The position numbers and the translations under genes were made by a program. From the NCBI GenBank assembly GCA_003158355.1, contig PMIV01000185.1:1-13757 (forward strand): DNA of 13,757 nucleotides. The letters are read 5' to 3'. The stretch is from Anaerolineaceae bacterium (GTDB lineage Bacteria > Chloroflexota > Anaerolineae > Anaerolineales > Anaerolineaceae). Below, in pieces: positions 1 to 6,516 of this stretch (positions are counted from its first letter, which is position 1; each line of letters opens with the position of its first letter). The notes under the pieces were generated by a model. It did not search any database, was not told where the DNA came from, and was given only the letters and a program-made list of their open reading frames with translations.

Positions 1-34
1 CACGGCACAGGAAAAACAAAAGATCATTCAATAA

Positions 35-625
35 TTATTTTAAAAGCGGCATGAAAATAACATCCACGATCTCAGTTATTGTTTTATCAGAAACTGGTTC
101 GTGGCGGGAAAGAACTTCATAGCGAAACAAATCAAGAGGTAACGAAATTATGCGCGGACTCATTTGTGCCAAATTGATTTCCCCTCGCTTTTCCGCATTT
201 TTTAAAATAGTCAACATGGCTGCCCCCAACTTACTTTCTGTACCTGGCTGCAGTATTGGCGGTATTGCTGAGATCAATGATTTATTCAGGAGTTCGCCAA
301 TGAGCGCATGAATTGCATCCGCTCCAACAATCTGCAAGGGTTCAGCCAATCCACGGAGGTATAAAACAACGTCATTACGAAGATTCCCTGTATCCGGAAT
401 TACAGTCATAGGCTTGGGCAAATAAATATGTAAGGCAGCCCTAATTAATTCTGCTTTATTTGACCAGCGGCGATATAAAACAGCCTTATTCGTTTTTGCC
501 CGGGCTGCAACACTTTCCATTGTTAAATGTGCGTAGCCAAGATCAGAAAATTCTTCCCAGGCTGCCTGAAGAATTGCGGATTCCAAGACCTCGCCGCGGC
601 GCCGATTGCTCTTTTGCTCATCCAT
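35..625 (-). CDS. TetR/AcrR-family transcriptional repressor
   Basis: This is a 196-residue DNA-binding repressor of the TetR family, a normal length. The N-terminal helix-turn-helix is clear: residues 12-60 contain the typical helix AAWEEFSDLGYAHLTMESVA followed by a recognition helix around KAVLYRRWSNKAELI. The rest should be the all-helical ligand-binding and dimer domain, which varies and does not reveal a ligand. The start chosen is the ATG at 625, because AAGGA (633-637, minus) lies seven bases upstream. A longer reading from a TTG at 646 would add seven residues and bury that ribosome site. The gene is divergent from a DHA2 drug exporter 110 bp away, so it probably represses that exporter and itself and is released by a drug-like ligand. 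The family is certain from sequence; the regulatory target is inferred from position. Confidence 0.93.
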   Translation of the reverse strand: MDEQKSNRRRGEVLESAILQAAWEEFSDLGYAHLTMESVAARAKTNKAVLYRRWSNKAELIRAALHIYLPKPMTVIPDTGNLRNDVVLYLRGLAEPLQIVGADAIHALIGELLNKSLISAIPPILQPGTESKLGAAMLTILKNAEKRGEINLAQMSPRIISLPLDLFRYEVLSRHEPVSDKTITEIVDVIFMPLLK

Positions 626-654
626 AGTGATTTCCTTCTTTCGCAATTGCTCTA

Positions 655-683
655 TTGACTGTCTTGTGTATTAAGTGTATCAT
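655..683 (+). promoter_or_regulatory. Promoter of the DHA2 exporter gene
   Basis: TTGACT (655-660) and TATCAT (678-683) each match the sigma-70 consensus at five of six positions and are separated by exactly 17 bp. Transcription would start near 690, leaving about 46 nt before the ATG at 736. AGGAG (724-728) provides the ribosome site. The spacer carries a direct repeat GTGTAT (666-671 and 675-680), where a repressor could block polymerase. Confidence 0.72.
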
Positions 684-711
684 ATCCATATTAGAAACGG
701 TTAAGTATCTT
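666..711. promoter_or_regulatory. Possible TetR operator and tetR -10 box
   Basis: The divergent spacer contains TTAAGTGTATC (671-681) and a similar TTAAGTATCTT (701-711) on the same strand, plus the GTGTAT direct repeat at 666-680. On the minus strand, TATGAT (679-684) is a plausible -10 for the repressor gene and overlaps the exporter -10, but I found no good -35 for it. Bound repressor here could silence both directions. I see no clean long palindrome of the usual TetR-operator kind, so the exact operator is uncertain. Confidence 0.35.
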
Positions 712-735
712 ATTTGTATATATAGGAGTATTTAA

Positions 736-2184
736 ATGGTAAATGAGAAAGCAAGTATCTCAAAATCGCAAAAAGAAAAACTCGACCCGGTAGTAATTAG
801 GGTAGCCATCATTCTGGTGATCGGTGCCCTGGCGCCTCTGCTGGATTCGACAATGGTCAATGTGGCCCTAAAAACGATTGTCGGCGACCTGAAAAGCACA
901 ATCTCGGTCGTGCAGTGGGTCACCACAGGTTATGTACTATCAATGGGCATTGCTGTACCAATTTCGGGTTGGGCCACCAATCGTTTTGGCGGTAAACGGG
1001 TGTACATGTTCTCGCTGTTCGTTTTCTTTATTGGATCGATTCTTTCCTCTTTTTCATGGAATATCGACAGCCTGATTGTTTTCAGATTTATTCAGGGATT
1101 TGGTGCAGGACTAATGATGCCCACTTTGCAAACCATGCTAGTTCAAGTAGCCGGTGGCCGCAATTTGGGGAGTGTGATGTCAATTGTTAGCATCCCTGCT
1201 TTGCTAGGGCCGATTCTTGGCCCGGTGCTGGGTGGAGTAATCGTCAGCGGGCTGGGTTGGCGTTGGATCTTCTATGTCGATATTCCTATTTGCATTCTGG
1301 CATTGATGCTTTCCTGGCGTGGGTTGCCGAAGGATGAACTATCCGACAAAAAACAGTCCCTTGATTTTGTGGGAGTGCTGCTTTTATTTCTCGTGTTTGT
1401 CCTGCTCATTTTCGGCATTTCCATGATAAAAGCTCAGGGCGGGTTTTTCAGTGCTGCTGTAATTATTCCTCTAGCCTTCGGCTTGCTCTTGTTGGCCGCG
1501 TTCATTGTCTATGCCTTGCGCACAAAAAATGCTCCTGTGCTGGACTTACGACTGTTTACCTCGCTGAATTTCACCGCCTCATCAGTTTTGCTTTTCCTGA
1601 TCGGAATCATCACCAATGGAGCGATGCTTCTCTTGCCGTTATACTACCAGCAGGTTCGGGGTGAATCCGTTTTGTTTGCCGGCCTACTCTTAATTCCACA
1701 GGGAGTAGGCATGTTGTTGACCAGAGGCTATTTCGGAGCTTTAACTGACCGCATTGGTTCACGGACCATCGTGATGTTTAGTCTGTTGATTACTGCGGCG
1801 GGTACATTGCCGTTCGCTTTTGCTGGTCCGAATACCAATCAGGTTCTGTTGGCAGCGGCACTGCTAATCCGCGGAGCGGGACTGGGCGGGCTGCTGATTC
1901 CAGTCATGGCCTCGGCTTATACGGGCCTGAGAAAAGATCAAGTTCCTCATGCCAGTATTGCCACACGGATTTTACAGACCATTGGTGGGGCATTCGGTTC
2001 GGCCATTCTGGCGACTGTTGTTGAACAACAGCTTTCCGGTCAGGCACCCACCGGCGTTCAGAGCTTTGCCAGTGCCTATAATGTTAGTTTTTGGTGGTCA
2101 ATTGGTTTTACCGCAATTGCAATCATTCCTGCCCTGTTACTGACTGTCCGGAAAAAAGGGATTGTAATAGAAGCCGATTACTAA
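736..2184 (+). CDS. DHA2-family (EmrB/QacA type) drug:H+ antiporter
   Basis: This is a 482-residue major-facilitator exporter with about 14 hydrophobic helices, the expected size for DHA2 proteins. Visible signatures are the DHA2 motif LDSTMVNVAL in helix 1 (residues 36-45), the motif A loop GWATNRFGGKRV between helices 2 and 3 (78-89), the motif C region LLGPILGPVLGG in helix 5 (156-167), and GWRWIFYVDIP (174-184). It should sit in the cytoplasmic membrane and export lipophilic or cationic compounds using the proton gradient. The substrate cannot be read from sequence. The start has AGGAG seven bases upstream. It faces a TetR repressor, the classic arrangement for ligand-induced efflux. No periplasmic adaptor (EmrA-like) gene follows, which would suit a single-membrane envelope. 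No convincing terminator follows either. Confidence 0.93.
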   Translation: MVNEKASISKSQKEKLDPVVIRVAIILVIGALAPLLDSTMVNVALKTIVGDLKSTISVVQWVTTGYVLSMGIAVPISGWATNRFGGKRVYMFSLFVFFIGSILSSFSWNIDSLIVFRFIQGFGAGLMMPTLQTMLVQVAGGRNLGSVMSIVSIPALLGPILGPVLGGVIVSGLGWRWIFYVDIPICILALMLSWRGLPKDELSDKKQSLDFVGVLLLFLVFVLLIFGISMIKAQGGFFSAAVIIPLAFGLLLLAAFIVYALRTKNAPVLDLRLFTSLNFTASSVLLFLIGIITNGAMLLLPLYYQQVRGESVLFAGLLLIPQGVGMLLTRGYFGALTDRIGSRTIVMFSLLITAAGTLPFAFAGPNTNQVLLAAALLIRGAGLGGLLIPVMASAYTGLRKDQVPHASIATRILQTIGGAFGSAILATVVEQQLSGQAPTGVQSFASAYNVSFWWSIGFTAIAIIPALLLTVRKKGIVIEADY

Positions 2185-2314
2185 TATAGTTTAAACAGGG
2201 AAATTGAAAAGAGATTATCCAGTGCGAAAATAGATGGCGTATAAAAAAATAAAATAGATCAATATCCCTTTCAATTTATCTGTGAGCAATCACTGACAAC
2301 GAGGTAAATCAATT

Positions 2315-2358
2315 AAAAAACACACACCCGACTATGGTTCAAAACCATTCGGGTGTGT
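2315..2358 (-). terminator. Intrinsic terminator of the udp-phosphatase operon
   Basis: ACACACCCGA (2322-2331) pairs with TCGGGTGTGT (2349-2358). An inner stem, ATGGTT (2334-2339) with AACCAT (2343-2348), closes a 3-nt loop, and a CT bulge separates the two stems. On the minus strand the hairpin is followed by one G and six T (2315-2320), so it works for the gene ending at 2414. In the plus direction there is no T tract, so it probably does not terminate the exporter transcript by itself. The rest of 2185-2314 is AT-rich with nothing recognisable. Confidence 0.88.
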
Positions 2359-2413
2359 TCTGCATTAAACGATTTGGAGCAGATAGAATATGTAAAGTTG
2401 ACTGATGTGGAAA

Positions 2414-2995
2414 CTATACCCCAATGCCATTGGCCGCAGGAGACCAATTTATGACCAGCGGTGTGGCATTTTCGGGGATGTAACCGTGCACATCCTTCAA
2501 TGATAATGAGTTCGCCATGCAATAAAGGGTGGCGACTGCCAGGCCGTGTGAGACCAAGAGGACTTTTCCATCGGGATAAGCTGCAGCGATCGCATCAGCC
2601 GCAGCCTTCATTCTGGCTGCCACTTCATTTACTGATTCACCACCGGGTGCTCTGGAGGTTTCGGGTGATTCATTGGCCTGGGTTGGATCGAATTTAAATT
2701 TTTCGCGTACTTCGGTGAGAGACATTCCTTCCCATTCTCCCTGGCTTATTTCCCGTAGACGGGGATCGGCTAGAATGGGTAAATTCAATTGTTGGCTGAG
2801 AATGGCTGCGGTCTGAGAAGCACGGCTGAGGTCGCTGGAATAAATTGCCTCAAATTGAATTCCTGACAATTTTCCTGCTAATTCCCTGGCCTGAATCAGT
2901 CCCCTGGAATTAAGGGGAATATCTGTATGCCCTTGAAAACGCCCGGCTAAATTCCAATCCGTTTGGCCGTGGCGGATAAGCCAAATTTCTGTCAT
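2414..2995 (-). CDS. Histidine phosphatase (phosphoglycerate mutase-like) family protein
   Basis: This 193-residue protein belongs to branch 1 of the histidine phosphatase superfamily. The phospho-acceptor motif LIRHGQTDWN lies at residues 6-15 with catalytic His9 and Arg8. The conserved SSDLSRA segment (53-59) provides Arg58, the GEWEG segment (86-90) the acid Glu87, and VSHGLA (148-153) the second His150. All core residues are present, so it should be active. Its length and the GEWEG motif fit the small broad-specificity or CobC-like phosphatases better than glycolytic dPGM, which is about 230-250 residues. It is the second gene of an operon, 46 bp after a nucleoside phosphorylase, so a phosphorylated sugar or nucleotide substrate is plausible but not shown. 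The ATG at 2995 has only a weak upstream GGAA. Confidence 0.9.
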   Translation of the reverse strand: MTEIWLIRHGQTDWNLAGRFQGHTDIPLNSRGLIQARELAGKLSGIQFEAIYSSDLSRASQTAAILSQQLNLPILADPRLREISQGEWEGMSLTEVREKFKFDPTQANESPETSRAPGGESVNEVAARMKAAADAIAAAYPDGKVLLVSHGLAVATLYCMANSLSLKDVHGYIPENATPLVINWSPAANGIGV

Positions 2996-3041
2996 AATTT
3001 TTCAAATTCCAATTGTTTGCTGTTTAAATCGGCAGCGAATG

Positions 3042-3830
3042 CTATTTAGCCCTGGCGTGGTCTCGGACGATTAGGATCTTAAGAGCTTCGACAGCCACCC
3101 GGATCACAGAATCAGCATCGAATTCAGCCAATTGTTTTCTGGCATCACCTAAAGAAATATCAGAAAGTTCCGATTCATTAACCACAAACATGGCACCGCC
3201 AGCGCGTTTACGATAGATTGAAGAAAGAATGAAGAGCGCGGCAGATTCCATTTCTGAACAAATAGCGCCGCCAACTACAAAAGCATTCCATCGTTCGGTA
3301 AGCTGGGCCGCCATTGGCATACGTGTGCGTTCAACTTCTCCATAGAAAGAATCTTTAGATTGGGATACTCCCAGGTGGCAGCGCTGGCCAAGTTTTTCAG
3401 CAGCATCACGCAAGGCGCAAACAATATCCACATCCGCTACCGCCGGGAAAGCCAACGGTAAATATTGCGAGGTAGTTCCTTCATCGCGAATACTGGCAGT
3501 TACAATAGCAATATCACCCGCATGCACATCCCTTTGCATTGAGCCGGAGCTTCCCACCCGGATAAAGGTATCAGCACCTACATCCACCAGTTCCTCGACG
3601 GCGATCGCAATGGAAGGGCAGCCTATCCCGGTAGAAACGACAGAAACTTTTTCTCCGGCCAGTGTTCCAGTCCAGGTGACGTATTCGCGATTTTGGGCGA
3701 CAAAATGAGGGGATTCAAAATAGGCTGCAATTTTTTCGCAGCGGGCCGGGTCCCCGGGTAACAGCACATACCTGCCTACATCCCCTTCTTTAATATGCAG
3801 GTGAAACGCCAGTCCCTTCTCATTTCTCAT
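3042..3830 (-). CDS. udp: Uridine phosphorylase-like nucleoside phosphorylase
   Basis: This 262-residue enzyme of the PNP/UDP family cleaves a nucleoside with phosphate to free base and (deoxy)ribose-1-phosphate in the cytosol. Family landmarks in order are the phosphate-loop LLPGDPARCEKIA (23-35), STGIGCPSIAIAVEEL (66-81), the strand FIRVGSSGSMQ (89-99) and the ribose-binding SEMESAALF (192-200). The EMES form of the last motif, and FIRVG followed by a small-residue loop, resemble uridine phosphorylases more than DeoD-type purine enzymes, but base specificity is not proven. I place the start at the ATG at 3830, because GAGGTG of the ribosome site ends just upstream of it. The alternative GTG at 3836 falls within that site. 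It is the first gene of a two-gene operon with a histidine phosphatase, pointing to pyrimidine nucleoside salvage. Confidence 0.87.
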   Translation of the reverse strand: MRNEKGLAFHLHIKEGDVGRYVLLPGDPARCEKIAAYFESPHFVAQNREYVTWTGTLAGEKVSVVSTGIGCPSIAIAVEELVDVGADTFIRVGSSGSMQRDVHAGDIAIVTASIRDEGTTSQYLPLAFPAVADVDIVCALRDAAEKLGQRCHLGVSQSKDSFYGEVERTRMPMAAQLTERWNAFVVGGAICSEMESAALFILSSIYRKRAGGAMFVVNESELSDISLGDARKQLAEFDADSVIRVAVEALKILIVRDHARAK

Positions 3831-3862
3831 GATCACCTCAAGTGGATAAATTTTGGATTTAG

Positions 3863-3891
3863 ATTATAGCGCAGTTCAGTACCCCTGTGAA
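3863..3891 (-). promoter_or_regulatory. Promoter of the udp-phosphatase operon
   Basis: On the minus strand TTCACA (3886-3891, five of six to consensus) and a perfect TATAAT (3863-3868) are spaced by 17 bp. The transcript would start near 3856, giving a leader of about 26 nt that contains the GAGGTG ribosome site before the ATG at 3830. It is one of the two best-looking promoters in the window. Confidence 0.82.
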
Positions 3892-3897
3892 AATGCA

Positions 3898-3933
3898 TAA
3901 TAAAAAGAGGTCCAACGGTTAAATTGGGCCTCT
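3898..3933 (-). terminator. Intrinsic terminator of the LysM gene
   Basis: AGAGGTCCAA (3906-3915) and TTGGGCCTCT (3924-3933) form a 10-bp stem with one G-U type pair and an 8-nt loop. On the minus strand the stem runs into a T-rich tract (complement of 3898-3906). It lies 19 bp past the LysM stop codon and directly before the -35 box of the next minus-strand promoter. Confidence 0.85.
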
Positions 3934-3951
3934 ATATGGTGAGATCATGGA

Positions 3952-4740
3952 TCATTTCTTTTGAATTATAAAATAAGCATACAACCCGATGCCCACGCCT
4001 GCGATCAAGATCAGCCCGCCCACGATGGCTAACAGGATAGACGTGCCGTTGGAACTGCTGGTATTGATGGTGAGACTAGAACTAGGTTGTGCTCCAAAGT
4101 CAATTGTGGAAGTATCACCCGCTTTTAATTTTACAGTGTAATTCTGCGAGGTGGTGGCGTTGTAGCCTTCGGGGATAGCAACGCTGATGGTGTAGGTTCC
4201 TTCGGTGATATTAGAAAAGCAAACAGGAAGATCGTCACCAGTGGAAGAGCCTGTTTTTGAGTAATCCCCGGCCGTACTGGCAACGCTGATCTCTCCACCC
4301 GCCAGTGAGCTTTCACCGGTTTCGGCAATGGCATTGCCATTTTTATCGGTAAAGAGATAAACACAAATTGTTCCCATACCTTTAACAGGCATCGGTGTTG
4401 GCAGCGATGAGGTTGGAGTAGCGGAAGGCCCGGCTGTGGCTGCAACAGTGGGTACAATACCGATCAACAGTTTTTTACCAATGGTGATCTTGTCGCAGTC
4501 ATTCAAGTTTAAATTGTTATAAGCACGCAATTGGTCAATGGAAACATTGTTGATCAGGCTGATGCTCTGGCAGGTATCGCCAGTTTTAACAACATAATAA
4601 ATATTCCCATTTGATTCAGCGGTAGGAGTGTAAATGTAATCTTGAGCATTGGCGGGGTTCGCCAGCATAGGTTGGACGATCATCAATCCGATGAAACAAA
4701 ATACTATTGCAACAAGAGGAAGAAATTTTATTGTTTTCAT
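3952..4740 (-). CDS. Membrane-anchored LysM-domain surface protein
   Basis: This 262-residue exported protein starts with a signal segment (1-32) ending in ANPANA, a credible signal-peptidase site. One LysM domain spans residues 48-94 (YYVVKTGDTCQSISLINNVS, with the YNNL turn and a final GKKLLIG). LysM binds N-acetylglucosamine polymers such as peptidoglycan. A Thr/Pro/Ala-rich linker (97-119) follows, then a beta-sandwich-like part (124-216, CVYLFTDKNGNAIAETGE...) resembling SdrD-B/Cna-B repeats, including the typical D-x-N-G-N-x-x-x-E calcium-loop-like stretch. A C-terminal helix (234-258) followed by a short KK tail would anchor it with the bulk outside. There is no LPxTG motif. GGTGG six bases before the ATG supports the start. 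It is divergent from a lipoprotein with a similar linker. No enzymatic motif is seen, so the role is probably cell-wall attachment or recognition. Confidence 0.85.
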   Translation of the reverse strand: MKTIKFLPLVAIVFCFIGLMIVQPMLANPANAQDYIYTPTAESNGNIYYVVKTGDTCQSISLINNVSIDQLRAYNNLNLNDCDKITIGKKLLIGIVPTVAATAGPSATPTSSLPTPMPVKGMGTICVYLFTDKNGNAIAETGESSLAGGEISVASTAGDYSKTGSSTGDDLPVCFSNITEGTYTISVAIPEGYNATTSQNYTVKLKAGDTSTIDFGAQPSSSLTINTSSSNGTSILLAIVGGLILIAGVGIGLYAYFIIQKK

Positions 4741-4754
4741 ATCAATCCACCAAA

Positions 4755-4763
4755 ATTATAACA
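4755..4763 (-). promoter_or_regulatory. Extended -10 promoter of the LysM gene
   Basis: The minus strand carries TGTTATAAT, a perfect TATAAT preceded by the TGn extension that can replace a -35 box. No good -35 exists at the right distance. The hexamer ends 14 nt before the ATG, so the leader would be only about 8-11 nt and just reach the GGTGG ribosome site. Confidence 0.5.
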
Positions 4764-4816
4764 TCCTTTTTTTTGGCAATTACAGAACGTCCGATGTTCG
4801 TTAAAGAAATGCAAGG

Positions 4817-4822
4817 TATAAT
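4817..4822 (+). promoter_or_regulatory. -10 box of the lipoprotein gene, nearly leaderless
   Basis: A perfect TATAAT ends 12 nt before the ATG at 4835. The start site should therefore be near 4829 with a leader of about six nt and no Shine-Dalgarno sequence. No convincing -35 is visible 16-18 bp upstream, which weakens the call. Confidence 0.45.
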
Positions 4823-4834
4823 TTATTCATTCTG

Positions 4835-5662
4835 ATGACCCATTTAAAGCAACTTCTTATAAAAATCGGATTTTCGTTAATAATTATTGGCGGAATTATC
4901 TGGGCTGCCACAGGGTGTGCACCCCAGGAGCAAAACTCTGCCAATGAGTTGTTTTCGCCTACACCGAGTCTGACGATCACTCCGACGATTGATTGGTTTC
5001 CGGCTACAGCTACTCCGCCGGTTGTGCCCCAACTAACGCTAACCCCACAGGTTGAAAATAGCCTTATGTATGGTCAACTTATTTTTAATGATACTTTTAG
5101 TGCTCCAGGAAGCTGGCAAAATTCACAGGAGGTGGGTGGAAATATCATTATCAAAGATAATGTCATTACGCTTGCTGTAAAAGCAACCAACGGCAGCTTA
5201 TTGTCATTGCGGCAGAATACTGAATTAAATAATTTTTATCTTGAAACGACTGTTAAACGGGTTCTATGCAAAGACAATGATCTGGTTGGAATTCTCTTTA
5301 GAGCGCAAGGCCCGCAAAGTTTCTACCGTTTACTTATTAACTGCCAGGGTCTATGGGCTCTGCAGCAAGTAGTGGGCGGAACCCCGACCATGGTAGTAAA
5401 TTGGACTCCGAGTGCGGAAATCACCACGGGATTATGGAAAGCGGTTACAGTTGGCATTTGGGCAGATGGGAAATTGATGCGGATTTATATGAATGGCAAA
5501 TTGCAGGCAGAAGTTACCCATTCAACATTTGCCAGCGGCACAATTGGATATTTCGCGCGCTCGGCTGGAGAAACCCCGTTAACCGTCAGTTTTTCTGAGC
5601 TAAATGTATACCAAATTGGCACGGACACACTTCCAATTTCTACCAAAACAGCGACGCCATAA
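4835..5662 (+). CDS. Lipoprotein with C-terminal jelly-roll (LamG/DUF1080-like) domain
   Basis: This 275-residue secreted lipoprotein has a hydrophobic signal segment (7-26) ending in the lipobox ATGC, with Cys28 as the lipidation site followed by APQEQ. Residues 41-72 form a Thr/Pro-rich spacer (SPTPSLTITPT..., TATPPVVPQ). Residues 80-262 look like a concanavalin/laminin-G-type beta sandwich: it begins QLIFNDTFSAPGSW, has alternating strands (VGILFRAQ, FYRLLIN, WKAVTVGIWADGKLMRIYMNGK) and ends VSFSELNVYQI. This is the common architecture of ligand- or glycan-binding lipoproteins in Anaerolineae. No catalytic residues can be named, so a binding role is only inferred. The start is set by the signal peptide; there is no ribosome site and the -10 box is very close. 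It is divergent from the LysM gene. Confidence 0.82.
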   Translation: MTHLKQLLIKIGFSLIIIGGIIWAATGCAPQEQNSANELFSPTPSLTITPTIDWFPATATPPVVPQLTLTPQVENSLMYGQLIFNDTFSAPGSWQNSQEVGGNIIIKDNVITLAVKATNGSLLSLRQNTELNNFYLETTVKRVLCKDNDLVGILFRAQGPQSFYRLLINCQGLWALQQVVGGTPTMVVNWTPSAEITTGLWKAVTVGIWADGKLMRIYMNGKLQAEVTHSTFASGTIGYFARSAGETPLTVSFSELNVYQIGTDTLPISTKTATP

Positions 5663-5676
5663 TAATTTGTTCCCAT

Positions 5677-5710
5677 TTGACACTGTTAATATTTACATCT
5701 CGTGTACAAT
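5677..5710 (+). promoter_or_regulatory. Weak candidate promoter for the ssb operon
   Basis: A perfect TTGACA (5677-5682) and TACAAT (5705-5710) lie upstream of ssb, but they are 22 bp apart, too far for a normal pair. TACAAT may work with a poor -35, or the TTGACA may pair with a poor -10. The region is AT-rich and must carry the operon promoter, since ssb starts a new unit 86 bp after the lipoprotein gene. Confidence 0.3.
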
Positions 5711-5748
5711 AAATAGAGACAGATCTTTGAATAGCTTGAGGAGGAAAT

Positions 5749-6168
5749 ATGTACCAGAAAATCGTTATTGTTGGCCGGCTTGGCAGAGACCCGGAGATGC
5801 GTTTTACACCTACCGGACAGGCTGTTACCAGTTTTTCAGTTGCTACCGATCGTCAATATAATGATCAGGCCGGGAAACCGGTTAAAGAGACCGTTTGGTT
5901 CAGAGTCACTGCCTGGGGTAAACTAGCAGAAACATGCAATAGTTTTCTTCAAAAAGGCAAAATGGTTCTCGTCGAAGGCCGTTTATCCGTGGATGCCAAA
6001 ACTGGTGGTCCACGCATTTGGACAGCTCAAGACGGTACGCCGCGGGCCTCTTACGAGCTTGTCGCTGGTACCGTGAAGTTCTTATCCGCCCGCAATGAAG
6101 GCGCACCTGGCGCCGCTCCGGTGGACGATGACCTTGAGAACGCTCCATCCGAAGAGATCCCATTCTAG
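5749..6168 (+). CDS. ssb: Single-stranded DNA-binding protein
   Basis: This 139-residue SSB protects single-stranded DNA during replication and repair and recruits partner enzymes. The OB-fold runs from residue 1 to about 114, with the typical start MYQKIVIVGRLGRDPEMRFT, the segment TSFSVATDR (27-35) and WFRVTAWGKLAE (50-61). A short linker follows, then the acidic tip ending EEIPF, the protein-docking tail equivalent to DDDIPF. The linker is brief (about 20 residues), so the protein is at the short end of the family. GAGGAGG four bases before the ATG is the strongest ribosome site in the window, suggesting high expression. It heads a three-gene operon with a DUF3467 gene and a translin-like gene. 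It is not next to rpsF/rpsR as in many bacteria. Confidence 0.97.
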   Translation: MYQKIVIVGRLGRDPEMRFTPTGQAVTSFSVATDRQYNDQAGKPVKETVWFRVTAWGKLAETCNSFLQKGKMVLVEGRLSVDAKTGGPRIWTAQDGTPRASYELVAGTVKFLSARNEGAPGAAPVDDDLENAPSEEIPF

Positions 6169-6183
6169 AAGCTGGCAGCTAAA

Positions 6184-6516
6184 ATGGACCCAAAAGAAAC
6201 CCCTCCGATACCCGGTGCTTCGCCGATAGATGTTCCGGAGGAATTAACTGCTGTCTATTCCAATCTGGTACGAATCAGCCATTCCCCCTCTGATATCGTT
6301 TTCGATTTTGGTCAGGTATTACCTTTACAAAAGCCGCATATCCTGACTAGAATTGTCATGTCACCTGTCGCAGCCAAGTTATTTCTTCTGGCATTAAAGG
6401 AAAACCTGGCGCGTTATGAAGCGACATTTGGAGAAATACATTTACCCGGCGATAATTCATTGGCAAACGACCTTTTTAAACAAATTCATCCCCCGGAACC
6501 ACCAAAGGCTGAATAA
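6184..6516 (+). CDS. DUF3467-family protein
   Basis: This small 110-residue soluble protein matches my recollection of the DUF3467 pattern. Residues 23-81 read VYSNLVRISHSPSDIVFDFG, then a short loop, then TRIVMSPVAAKLFLLALKENLARYEATFG. That gives two beta strands (YSNLVRIS and DIVFDFG), a third strand (ILTRIVMS) and a long amphipathic helix. The ends (1-20 and 85-110) are Pro-rich and probably disordered. The molecular function of DUF3467 is not established. It lies 15 bp after ssb with only a weak ribosome site, and its TAA overlaps the next ATG by one base, so it is translated as part of the ssb operon. A role with SSB or the translin-like protein is inferred from position only. Confidence 0.8.
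   Translation: MDPKETPPIPGASPIDVPEELTAVYSNLVRISHSPSDIVFDFGQVLPLQKPHILTRIVMSPVAAKLFLLALKENLARYEATFGEIHLPGDNSLANDLFKQIHPPEPPKAE

Noticed and set aside
626..646. TTG start adding seven residues to the TetR repressor
   Set aside because: The good AAGGA ribosome site at 633-637 serves the ATG at 625 and would lie inside the longer coding region.
2201..2277. Inverted repeat AAATTGAAA / TTTCAATTT as a terminator of the exporter gene
   Set aside because: The arms are only 9 bp, AT-rich, about 60 bp apart and lack a following T tract; chance is sufficient.
2322..2358. Long hairpin as a riboswitch or small RNA
   Set aside because: The stem followed by six T on the minus strand, 56 nt after a stop codon, is explained fully by an intrinsic terminator.
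3831..3836. GTG start six bases upstream for the uridine-phosphorylase-like gene
   Set aside because: It lies inside the GAGGTGATC ribosome-site region that is correctly spaced for the ATG at 3830.
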